Notes: generated by a model from the sequence alone, not told the origin. A stretch of 6,131 nucleotides of DNA from Parachlamydiales bacterium (GCA_020050965.1 JAGVJV010000039.1:1-6131); one strand, 5' to 3'; positions 1 to 6,018 are shown, counted from the stretch's first letter. A program made the numbers and translations.

Positions 1-2
1 AA

Positions 3-1448
3 AACCTTGTTCCTGTGTTGATTCTTACCTATACGACTGCGATGACCATCGTCGCCCTGCCTTATATCATCAACATCATCCGACGCGAAGTACAGATGCT
101 CTATCCCAAAGATGAAAATGTACAAAGCCAAGTCCAAGGAACCGTCTCGATCATCTTCAACCTCCCTCTTGGATCGATCTTTACCGCTGCCTTCGTCTTT
201 TTCACCGCCGTCTTCTTCTCTGTCAAATTGGGTTTCCCCGAGCAACTCAAGTTGCTCGTCACCACCTTCCTCACCTGTCTCGGCGCCGTCGGCCTCGGCT
301 CCTGGATCAACAGCTTGACCTTCATCCTCGATACCCTTGGCCTGCCGATCGACGCAATCAACCTCTACCTCGCCGTCATTCCGTTCACAGCCGGTTTCCA
401 ATCGATGGTCTCCGCCATGCTGATCTCCACTCTCGCCTTCCTAATCATGCTTGCTGGCCGCGGCCTCCTCAGCTTTAATTGGAAAAAACTGGTCTTTGGA
501 ACAGCTTTTACCGTCCTGCCCGTCCTCCTCATTTTCAGCGGCCTCAAATTCCTCAATTTCCTTCCGACCATTAAAAATGAAACCAAAACTATCTTCGAGC
601 TAAAAATCGAATCGGATGCGAAAGTGAATATCCTCACTAAGGTGCCCCCCGCAACCCCCTCCACTGAATCGGCCCTCCAGCGGATCGCCCGAACCAAAAC
701 ACTCCGCGTCGGTTACGATCCCAATTCCACACCTTTCTGTTTCTTTAACAATGAAGGAAAGCTCGTCGGTTTTGATGTTGCCTTCGCCTACCAACTCTGC
801 TACGACTTAGGATGCGATCAGATTGACTTTATCCCCATCGTCTACCGCAATCTCGATCAGCAGCTGAGCAATAACGTCTTCGACATCGCCATGTCCTCAA
901 TCTCGATCTCTGAATCGCGCTTAAAATCGATGTCCTTTCCCACCCCCATTCTCGAGGCCAGAATCGTCTTTGTCACTCCGGACAAAATGAGAAAGCATGT
1001 TTCGACATTGAAAAAAGTGCAAGGCGATCGAACACTCAAAATCGGCGCCCTCACTCATAGCGCCTACCAGAGAATTGCCTATGAAAATTTCCCCGATCAC
1101 GAAATCGTCCTGCTCGAGGACTACGACGAATTTGATCAAGTGAACCCTCCTGCCGATATCCTCATTTGGGATGAGCAAGAGGCAATCGCCTGGAGCCTTG
1201 CCCACCCCAAATTCGAAGTGGTCTACCCAAAACCCGCCCTCGGCGTCGAAACCCTAGGCTACCCGATCAGACTAGGCGATCCGGAATTCCTCAGCTACTT
1301 GAATACCTGGCTCACCCTCAAAACCAACGATGGCTTCAAAGACGCCCAGTACAACGTCTGGATCCTCGGCAAAACCGGCGTCGCCACTCCTTCTCAGCCT
1401 CGCTGGTCCATCCTTGACAACGTCATCGGGTGGGGAAAAAATCGATAG
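3..1448 (+). CDS. DAACS-type symporter domain fused to amino-acid-binding (SBP_bac_3) domain, 5'-truncated by window
   Basis: The reading frame is open to the left edge, so the GTG at 15 is an internal valine and the N-terminal helices are missing. Residues are numbered from that GTG. Residues 1-150 match the C-terminal half of dicarboxylate/amino acid:cation symporters: the LPLG motif (50-53), a GSW..SLTFILDTLGLP stretch resembling hairpin 2 (95-111), and the following helix. Compared from memory with GltPh, the NMDGT motif and the Asp/Arg/Asn/Asp set of TM8 are replaced by non-equivalent residues. A further membrane helix (about 158-178) and a linker lead to a complete type-3 solute-binding domain (222-455). 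Its MSSISISESR stretch resembles HisJ, placing Arg302 at the ligand-carboxylate position, and Asp386 falls at the amino-group position. The binding domain is probably extracytoplasmic. Amino acid uptake or sensing is likely; the ligand is unknown. Codons favour C at third positions, unlike the neighbours. Confidence 0.8.
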   Translation, partial: NLVPVLILTYTTAMTIVALPYIINIIRREVQMLYPKDENVQSQVQGTVSIIFNLPLGSIFTAAFVFFTAVFFSVKLGFPEQLKLLVTTFLTCLGAVGLGSWINSLTFILDTLGLPIDAINLYLAVIPFTAGFQSMVSAMLISTLAFLIMLAGRGLLSFNWKKLVFGTAFTVLPVLLIFSGLKFLNFLPTIKNETKTIFELKIESDAKVNILTKVPPATPSTESALQRIARTKTLRVGYDPNSTPFCFFNNEGKLVGFDVAFAYQLCYDLGCDQIDFIPIVYRNLDQQLSNNVFDIAMSSISISESRLKSMSFPTPILEARIVFVTPDKMRKHVSTLKKVQGDRTLKIGALTHSAYQRIAYENFPDHEIVLLEDYDEFDQVNPPADILIWDEQEAIAWSLAHPKFEVVYPKPALGVETLGYPIRLGDPEFLSYLNTWLTLKTNDGFKDAQYNVWILGKTGVATPSQPRWSILDNVIGWGKNR

Positions 1449-1452
1449 GTTC

Positions 1453-2583
1453 TTATACTAGATTTGCTTTATTTATTTGCGTTACTTTGCTAACACCATT
1501 TAATGTCATTGCAATTCTCATTTCTTCCGCAAGAATATCTAATAAATGCTCAACTCCTGGTTGACCAGCTGCTGCTAAAGCATAAATAGCTGCACGTCCT
1601 AGAAGCACGGCTTTGGCTCCTAATGCGAGCATACGAACGATATCCAGTCCTGAGCGTATTCCAGAATCTGCAAGAATGCAAAGATCATCCCCAACTGCAT
1701 TAGCAATAATGGGCAACGCCTTAGCTGTGGATAAAACTCCATCTAATTGCCGCCCGCCGTGATTAGAAACCACGATACCATCCGCGCCAAATCTAACGGC
1801 ATCTTTCGCATCTTCAGGATCTAAAATTCCTTTAATAATGATTGAACCTTTCCAAAAATCGCGTATCCACTCAAGATCACTCCAACTAATCGATGGATCA
1901 AGATTTTGCTTTATCCATTTCGCAGCGTTTGCAAGTTCAAGCCTTTTTCCCAAATAATGTGAGAGATTTCCCATATCATGCGGGCGGCCCATGATACCAA
2001 CAGAAAAAGTCCAGGAAGGATTTAACATCGACTGCAGAATACGTTGTAGAGCTGCATAAGAGCCCTCCATCCCCGAATGAGAGTCTCGATAGCGCGCACC
2101 CGCCACGGGCACATCTACAGTGAAAACGAGTTTTTTAATTCCAAGCGCTTGTGCTCTTTCAAGCACATCCTTCATAAAACCTCGATCTTTCAGTACATAT
2201 AATTGAAACCATATAGGCTGCTTGCTGTTGGATGCCACTTCTTCTATTGAACACAGTGAAACCGTTGATTGTGTAAACGGAATTCCTTTATTTTCAGCAG
2301 CTTTTGCCATTTGCACTTCTCCACGCCGTGCATACATTCCTGTTATGCCTACAGGTCCTATAACAACCGGCATAGAAAGTTTTTGTTCAAATATCTCAGT
2401 TTCAAGGCTTAGATCCTGTATATTTTTCAGAACACGTTGTTTTAACACTACATCGGCGAGATCGGAGAGATTTTTGCTGATAGTGTGTTCTGCAAACGAA
2501 CCACCTTCGAGGTAATCAAATAGAAACCGAGGTAATTTGCGTTTTGCTGCTTTACGATAATCTGCTACGGACACTCTACTCAT
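1453..2583 (-). CDS. lldD: FMN-dependent L-lactate dehydrogenase
   Basis: This 376-residue protein matches E. coli LldD over nearly its whole length. It oxidises L-lactate to pyruvate at the inner face of the membrane and passes electrons to quinone. The family's key residues are visible: Tyr24 in FLFDY, Ser106, Gln127 and Tyr129 in WFQLY, Thr155 and Asp157 in FTVD, Arg164 in GARYRD, Lys251 in IKGILDPEDA, catalytic His275 and Arg278 in SNHGGRQLDG, and the phosphate-binding DSGIR (306-310) and LLGR (327-330). It lacks about 20 residues of the E. coli C-terminal tail, which does not touch the active site. The ATG is the only usable start: a stop codon lies in frame 18 bases upstream, and the N-terminus aligns with LldD. 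No Shine-Dalgarno sequence is visible close upstream. No lactate permease (lldP) or regulator (lldR) gene is adjacent. The gene is AT-rich relative to its convergent neighbour. Confidence 0.93.
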   Translation of the reverse strand: MSRVSVADYRKAAKRKLPRFLFDYLEGGSFAEHTISKNLSDLADVVLKQRVLKNIQDLSLETEIFEQKLSMPVVIGPVGITGMYARRGEVQMAKAAENKGIPFTQSTVSLCSIEEVASNSKQPIWFQLYVLKDRGFMKDVLERAQALGIKKLVFTVDVPVAGARYRDSHSGMEGSYAALQRILQSMLNPSWTFSVGIMGRPHDMGNLSHYLGKRLELANAAKWIKQNLDPSISWSDLEWIRDFWKGSIIIKGILDPEDAKDAVRFGADGIVVSNHGGRQLDGVLSTAKALPIIANAVGDDLCILADSGIRSGLDIVRMLALGAKAVLLGRAAIYALAAAGQPGVEHLLDILAEEMRIAMTLNGVSKVTQINKANLV

Positions 2584-2614
2584 AAAAATTATTGATTTGT
2601 GTTATCTTTATTTC

Positions 2615-2620
2615 CTTATA
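2615..2620 (-). promoter_or_regulatory. candidate -10 box for lldD
   Basis: On the minus strand this reads TATAAG, about 31 bases upstream of the lldD ATG, in an AT-rich spacer. The hexamer 17 bases upstream (TTATGT) is a poor -35 match. An AAGGAA stretch overlaps it but lies too far from the ATG to act as a ribosome binding site. This is a weak, position-based call. Confidence 0.3.
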
Positions 2621-2676
2621 TTTCGTTCGCGATTTTTACATAAACATAATAATGAGGCGGAACGAATTTTGGAATC

Positions 2677-2727
2677 ATGAGCGCACAATCTGTTGACCCC
2701 TTGGCTTTTGATAATCGCCTAGTGTAG
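2677..2727 (+). pseudogene. 16-codon ORF, possible N-terminal remnant of a SelO-like gene
   Basis: An ATG at 2677 opens a 16-codon frame, MSAQSVDPLAFDNRLV, closed by TAG. The DPLAFDNRLV end resembles the N-terminal FDN(R/S)F(V/A) signature of SelO/YdiU (UPF0061) proteins as I remember them, which usually continues with RELP. Here it stops exactly at the presumed -10 box of the next gene. It could be the leftover 5' end of a lost or interrupted gene, a small peptide, or chance. GGAA lies very close upstream of the ATG, so translation is doubtful. The ATCATGAGC around its start recurs at the start of the next gene. Confidence 0.2.
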
Positions 2728-2730
2728 AAT
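2725..2730 (+). promoter_or_regulatory. candidate -10 box for the GrpB-GNAT gene
   Basis: TAGAAT lies 8 bases before the ATG at 2739, with TTGGCT (2701-2706) 18 bases upstream as a weak -35. If used, transcription would start almost at the ATG and give a leaderless or nearly leaderless mRNA, which fits the lack of a Shine-Dalgarno sequence. The same 10-mer, GTAGAATTAA, precedes the tRNA-Leu gene at 5918-5927, which supports a promoter role. Confidence 0.4.
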
Positions 2731-2738
2731 TAATCATC

Positions 2739-4529
2739 ATGAGCAAATATACCTTTAAGCCCTATCAAATCTTTTTCCCACAGCTTTTCCAGCAGGAAAA
2801 AGCGCGAATAGCATCGCTGATGAATCATATTTTGAAGATAGAGCATATTGGGAGCACTGCCATTCCAAATTTGGGCGGAAAGGGAATTATTGATATCGCT
2901 ATCGCCATCCGAAAAGAGGACATGGAAAGCGCTACAAAGGAGCTGCAGGATCTTGGCTATGAATTTAGACCTGCCTTTAGTACAACTGATCGATTCTATT
3001 TTGTGACTGAATTACCAGATCCAGAAGAAGGGAAAAGGAGATATCATGTCCATCTGACCTATCCTGAAAACCGAGAGTGGAAGAGATTTATTGAGTTCAG
3101 GGACTATCTGCGGGCCCATCCCGAGGCTGTCGCAGAATATGCCGAGATGAAAAAACAGGCTGCAATAGAGGCCAATCAAGTTGGCGCGCACTACCGCAAA
3201 GCAAAAGAGCCCTTTTTAGAGAAAATCCATGCCATCCTCAATCATTCTATAGAAGGTTTTGATGAGTCAAATTTGCCAGAAGCTCTATCCTTCCTTCGGC
3301 GCAATGAGAATTTCTCTCTTTTTCTCTTAGGAAATTACGAAATACATGGTCCTAAACTGACTGCTGCTCCTAATTCTGGAAATTTTAAGCTAATCCGCTC
3401 TGATGGAAAGATCGTTACCGTTTTCTGCCTCACACGTCGTGGCAATTTAGTTGTTCAGTCTACGAGCACTGAAGAGTGGGTTTTGGAAAAAATTTTGGAT
3501 GGCTGCCTTGAGGAAAGGCTTCCGATTCTTGGATTGCTCGGTGAATGGGATTTTTGTCAGCATCTGTGGGCGCTACTCAAAAAAAGAGGGATTATCCACC
3601 ACGAAACATTCATTTCTAAAGAGATTCTCTATACCGTCGATATAAATCAACAAAATCTATCCGGTGATCCCCATGTGCGCTTATTGGGCGCTGAAGATTA
3701 TTCGCAGTGGAAATTGCTCTGCATAGACTACTTAAAAGAAGAGGGACTCTCAAACGATCTATCAGAAGAGCAATTACATGAACATTTTCTAGAAAAAGTA
3801 GCCGAGAAGATCTCTTGGGGGTATTTTTTGGAACAAAAATTAGTGGCTAAGGCCGAGCTCAATGCAAAATCCATGGATCTAGGACAAGTTGGCGGGGTCT
3901 ATACGACTCCTGTTCATAGAAGGAAAGGGTTTGGACAATCTGTCATGCACCAATTGATTAAAGATGCTAAGGATCTTCATCAGATGCGCAAGCTGATCAT
4001 TTTCACAGGAGAGACAAATCATCCAGCTAGAAAGCTCTATGAATCTTTAGAACATCATCATGGCGGATACTATGCTTTGATGTTTGGGCAGTCCCTTCAA
4101 GTAAGGCTGATCTCTTCACAAAAGGAGAGAAAAGAAGCCCTAGAGTTTAGGCAGAAGCAGTTTTTTGATCGAATCGGCATTCAAGACCCCTATGGTTGGA
4201 CTTTGGATCATAAGGATCATCTACACTGGTTGTTGTATGCAGGTGAAAAAGTCGTTGGGTATGCTCATGTGCAAATTTGGCCAGAGCATCGAGCTGCACT
4301 GCGGATCATCGTCATTGATGAGCAACTTCGGCGGCAGGGCATGGGAAAATATCTGATGAACTGCTGTGAAAAGCTGCTAAAAAACCAAGGGATCAGACTT
4401 CTTCAAACAGAAGCTTCTCCTAATAGCTATCCTTTTTATCAGAGACTTGGATATGTAGAGATGCCCTTCAATAACCCCGATGGCGAGCCTACTCATCCCA
4501 ATGATCGGGCCATGGGGAAATTCCTATAG
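2739..4529 (+). CDS. GrpB (UPF0157) domain fused to two GNAT acetyltransferase-type regions
   Basis: This 596-residue protein has three parts. Residues 1-168 form a complete GrpB/UPF0157 domain of nucleotidyltransferase-like fold: HIGSTAIPNLGGKGIIDI (36-53), YHVHL (102-106), and a helical end with HYRKAKEPF. Residues about 176-450 pair a divergent N-terminal half with a GNAT core carrying the acyl-CoA loop RRKGFG (394-399) after GGVYTTPVH, and ARKLYESL. Residues about 455-596 form a second GNAT core with RRQGMG (531-536) and SYPFYQRLGY. The GNAT parts should transfer an acyl group from acyl-CoA to an amine; the acceptor is unknown. GrpB function is poorly defined; UPF0157 domains are also known fused to CoaE in mycobacteria and to a GNAT domain in B. 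subtilis YqkA. The N-terminus KYTFKPYQ...FPQLF fits the usual GrpB start, supporting this ATG although no Shine-Dalgarno is visible. No signal peptide or membrane segment is seen, so the protein is probably cytosolic. It is divergent from lldD. Confidence 0.85.
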   Translation: MSKYTFKPYQIFFPQLFQQEKARIASLMNHILKIEHIGSTAIPNLGGKGIIDIAIAIRKEDMESATKELQDLGYEFRPAFSTTDRFYFVTELPDPEEGKRRYHVHLTYPENREWKRFIEFRDYLRAHPEAVAEYAEMKKQAAIEANQVGAHYRKAKEPFLEKIHAILNHSIEGFDESNLPEALSFLRRNENFSLFLLGNYEIHGPKLTAAPNSGNFKLIRSDGKIVTVFCLTRRGNLVVQSTSTEEWVLEKILDGCLEERLPILGLLGEWDFCQHLWALLKKRGIIHHETFISKEILYTVDINQQNLSGDPHVRLLGAEDYSQWKLLCIDYLKEEGLSNDLSEEQLHEHFLEKVAEKISWGYFLEQKLVAKAELNAKSMDLGQVGGVYTTPVHRRKGFGQSVMHQLIKDAKDLHQMRKLIIFTGETNHPARKLYESLEHHHGGYYALMFGQSLQVRLISSQKERKEALEFRQKQFFDRIGIQDPYGWTLDHKDHLHWLLYAGEKVVGYAHVQIWPEHRAALRIIVIDEQLRRQGMGKYLMNCCEKLLKNQGIRLLQTEASPNSYPFYQRLGYVEMPFNNPDGEPTHPNDRAMGKFL

Positions 4530-4542
4530 ACCCTACATCAAG

Positions 4543-4579
4543 CTCGTGAAGCGATTAGGGCTGCTAATCGCTTCACGGG
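4543..4579. terminator. long perfect stem-loop between convergent genes, likely bidirectional terminator
   Basis: CGTGAAGCGATTAG (4545-4558) and its exact reverse complement CTAATCGCTTCACG (4564-4577) enclose a 5-base loop. A G-U pair and a C-G pair can extend the stem on the plus-strand transcript. It sits 15 bases past the GrpB-GNAT stop and 10 bases past the exported thioredoxin stop on the other strand. Neither side has a T-run, so it is not a textbook intrinsic terminator. It may act as an mRNA 3' stabiliser instead. Confidence 0.65.
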
Positions 4580-4587
4580 ACTAGAGA

Positions 4588-4959
4588 TTATTGAGCAGAG
4601 TTGATGAATTCTAGGATGTCACCCTCTGTCTGGTAGCCTTGAGTGCGGTCCACCTCTTGGCCGTTTTTAAACAGGATCATTGTGGGGACGGCGCTCACTT
4701 TGTATTGGCTTGCCAAAGTCTGGGCCTGATCGATGTTGACTTTGACGATCTTCTGGCCCTTCTTTAGGCTAGCAGCAGCTTTGTCAAGCTCTGGAGCTAG
4801 TCTCTTGCAGGGGCCGCACCATGCACCATAAAAGTCGACAAGGACCACTCCCGATTTGATTTCTTGCTGGAAATTCTGCTCAGTGACAGACTGAACTCCT
4901 TCAGCAGCGACTGCAGATAGGCTGCCAAAAAGAGCTAAACAAAATAAACGTAAAAACAT
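4588..4959 (-). CDS. exported (periplasmic) thioredoxin
   Basis: The protein has 123 residues. Residues 1-19 form a signal peptide: a short N-terminus with Arg4, a hydrophobic core, and a likely cleavage at AVA/A or VAA/E. The mature part is one thioredoxin domain with VDFYGAWCGPCK (41-52, Cys48 and Cys51 redox pair), the cis-proline in SAVPT (Pro92) and the ILFKNGQEV strand. The active site is the thioredoxin type WCGPCK rather than the DsbA type CPHC. It should therefore favour disulphide reduction, or relay of electrons, outside the cytoplasm; no DsbD-like partner is seen here. By my count it shares about 46 of 96 aligned residues with the thioredoxin two genes upstream, so the two look like paralogues. 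A GAGG ribosome binding site 4 bases before the ATG overlaps the stop of the preceding gene. It is the last gene of the operon, ahead of the stem-loop. Confidence 0.87.
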   Translation of the reverse strand: MFLRLFCLALFGSLSAVAAEGVQSVTEQNFQQEIKSGVVLVDFYGAWCGPCKRLAPELDKAAASLKKGQKIVKVNIDQAQTLASQYKVSAVPTMILFKNGQEVDRTQGYQTEGDILEFINSAQ

Positions 4960-4966
4960 ACAACCT

Positions 4967-5518
4967 CTAAATTCTAAAAAAGTTAATAAACAATACCGCA
5001 GAATTATTCAGGGAATGGGCAACCGTTGAAGCCCATCGATTCCCTGTCCATTCTCGGAGTAGAGCAAAGGCAATCCCGGCGATTGTGCTCACAATGACGA
5101 TCGGGATATTAGACCATCCTAGCAAAAGGCTAAAATGAAAGGCACCAAAAATGAGGCCATTTGAAATGACCCGATAGATCCTGGTGCTCAATTTTTCTCC
5201 TGGCGGGCTGACCGATTCCTGCCATTTGTAGATCAGGTCTCGGAAAAACCACTCTTCAATTATGGGAACTAGAATGATCACGTAGACAACTGCCATCGAT
5301 TTCAATATGGTTCGCAGCAATCCGTTGGCGATTTTTCCGATGAATTCGTAGAGATAGAAATAGGATTGGGTTTCTATTCCTTTGACTCCCCAATATTGCA
5401 TCAACTGCTTGGCGCCAAGCATCCCCCCATATCCCAATGTGAGCGATACACAGGAACCCGCTGCTCCATAGCCAACGTCTTTGAGAGAAAATTGATTGGG
5501 AGCAGCAATATCTGTCAC
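4967..5518 (-). CDS. CPBP-family (CAAX protease-like) intramembrane metalloprotease
   Basis: This 183-residue multi-spanning membrane protein carries all three CPBP motifs: EExxxR as EEWFFR (88-93), FxxxH as FGAFH (124-128), and HxxxN as HSLNN (168-172). Hydrophobic segments lie near 18-40, 70-87, 119-133, 136-155 and 164-180. The family includes CAAX prenyl endopeptidases of the Rce1 type, bacteriocin-immunity proteins and other membrane proteases. The motifs suggest an active glutamate/histidine-dependent protease, but the substrate is unknown and no CAAX-ending protein is in view. The GTG start overlaps the upstream thioredoxin TGA (GTGA), so translation is probably coupled. No other ATG, GTG or TTG lies in frame before an upstream stop, which supports this start. 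The stop lies 7 bases before the exported thioredoxin. Confidence 0.85.
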   Translation of the reverse strand: MTDIAAPNQFSLKDVGYGAAGSCVSLTLGYGGMLGAKQLMQYWGVKGIETQSYFYLYEFIGKIANGLLRTILKSMAVVYVIILVPIIEEWFFRDLIYKWQESVSPPGEKLSTRIYRVISNGLIFGAFHFSLLLGWSNIPIVIVSTIAGIAFALLREWTGNRWASTVAHSLNNSAVLFINFFRI

Positions 5519-5853
5519 TTGTGGGCACCAACGAGGATAAACTCTTTAATTGTGTCTCGATCTCTAAGTCCAACGAGACGTCCAACCTCTTTTCCATCCT
5601 TGAAGAGGATGAGCGTCGGAATGGAGGTCACTTGATAAGTAGATGCGGTCTTTTGCGCTTGATCGATATCGATCTTTGCAATCTTTGCTTTCCCCGCAAC
5701 GTCTTTAGCTACCTCTTCCAGCACTGGAGTGAGCATCCTGCAAGGGCCGCACCAATCAGCATAAAAGTCGACTAGCGTCAGTCCATTGCTAACCCCATTA
5801 TTAAAATTGTCTTCTGTCAAATGGGTAAAACTATCATTCTTTTTTTCAAACAT
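5515..5853 (-). CDS. trxA: cytosolic thioredoxin
   Basis: The protein is 112 residues long, normal for thioredoxin, with no signal peptide. The LVDFYADWCGPCRM motif holds the redox pair Cys35 and Cys38. The cis-proline is Pro79 in TSIPT, followed by LILFKDGKEVGR and a GL turn. It should reduce disulphides in cytosolic proteins using electrons from thioredoxin reductase, which is not in the window. The WCGPCRMLTPVLE and SIPTLILFKDGKEV stretches closely resemble chlamydial TrxA as I remember it. The ATG follows a GAGG ribosome binding site (5861-5864) at a spacing of 7. It is the first gene of a three-gene operon and overlaps the CPBP protease gene by 4 bases. Arginine replaces the usual lysine after the second cysteine, a common variant. 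Confidence 0.93.
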   Translation of the reverse strand: MFEKKNDSFTHLTEDNFNNGVSNGLTLVDFYADWCGPCRMLTPVLEEVAKDVAGKAKIAKIDIDQAQKTASTYQVTSIPTLILFKDGKEVGRLVGLRDRDTIKEFILVGAHK

Positions 5854-5860
5854 CTTTGCA

Positions 5861-5864
5861 CCTC
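5861..5864 (-). promoter_or_regulatory. trxA ribosome binding site
   Basis: On the minus strand GAGG is followed by TGCAAAG and then ATG. This strong Shine-Dalgarno at a 7-base spacing fixes the trxA start, in contrast to the two unled genes in the middle of the window. Confidence 0.7.
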
Positions 5865-5879
5865 AAAGTCTAAACCTGG

Positions 5880-5888
5880 AGTGTAACA
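5880..5888 (-). promoter_or_regulatory. candidate extended -10 promoter of the thioredoxin operon
   Basis: On the minus strand this reads TGTTACACT: a TGn extension plus TACACT, which matches TATAAT at four of six positions. A start about 7 bases downstream would leave a leader of roughly 20 bases containing the GAGG site. The -35 region is poor (TTCTAA-like), which an extended -10 can tolerate. TATAGT at 5911-5916 is an alternative, but its -35 position falls at the tRNA gene. Confidence 0.4.
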
Positions 5889-5918
5889 GATTTAGTGGAA
5901 TTTTTAGAAGACTATAGG

Positions 5919-5924
5919 TAGAAT
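5919..5924 (+). promoter_or_regulatory. candidate -10 box for tRNA-Leu
   Basis: TAGAAT ends 10 bases before the tRNA, so transcription would begin a few bases upstream of its 5' end. The surrounding GTAGAATTAA is identical to the sequence before the GrpB-GNAT gene. No good TTGACA-like -35 is visible at a 16-18 base spacing. The box shares its 81-base spacer with the divergent thioredoxin operon promoter. Confidence 0.45.
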
Positions 5925-5934
5925 TAAGACCCAT

Positions 5935-6018
5935 GCGGCCATGGCGAAACTGGTAGACGCGCAAGATTCAGGTTCTTGTCGGGGCAACTCGGTGGAAGTT
6001 CAAGTCTTCTTGGCCGCA
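5935..6018 (+). tRNA. tRNA-Leu, anticodon CAG
   Basis: The 84-base gene folds into a full cloverleaf. The acceptor stem GCGGCCA pairs with TGGCCGC, followed by discriminator A. The D arm is GCG/CGC with GG in its loop. The anticodon stem CAAGA/TCTTG holds loop TTCAGGT, with anticodon CAG at 5969-5971. The T arm is GGAAG-TTCAAGT-CTTCT. The 15-base variable arm, able to form a short stem, marks it as class II, and the CAG anticodon assigns it to leucine CUG codons. The 3' CCA is not encoded (AAA follows), so it must be added by a nucleotidyltransferase. A T-run at 6023-6027 follows but has no obvious hairpin of its own. Confidence 0.96.

Noticed and set aside
15..17. GTG at 15 as the start of the first gene
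   Set aside because: The frame is open back to position 3 with membrane-like residues (N-L-V-P), and a symporter domain cannot begin here. It is an internal valine codon.
101..361. 86-codon minus-strand ORF inside the transporter gene
   Set aside because: Antisense to well-supported coding sequence with no recognisable protein character; a shadow frame.
2222..2515. 97-codon plus-strand ORF opposite lldD
   Set aside because: It lies fully inside lldD, whose protein match is strong. No family resemblance.
2622..2666. 7-bp inverted repeat TTCGTTC/GAACGAA as an operator
   Set aside because: The arms are short and 31 bases apart. This is expected by chance and no regulator is nearby.
2693..2698. 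TTGACC as a -35 box for the GrpB-GNAT gene
   Set aside because: The nearest -10-like boxes, GATAAT and TAGAAT, sit at spacings of 11 and 26 bases, both outside the working range.
4924..4959. Lipoprotein signal for the exported thioredoxin, using Cys7
   Set aside because: The residues before the cysteine (R-L-F) do not form a lipobox, and the cysteine is inside the hydrophobic core. An ordinary signal peptidase I site follows.
5256..5597. 113-codon minus-strand ORF spanning trxA and the CPBP gene
   Set aside because: It overlaps both real genes in another frame and its translation has no coherent membrane or domain pattern.
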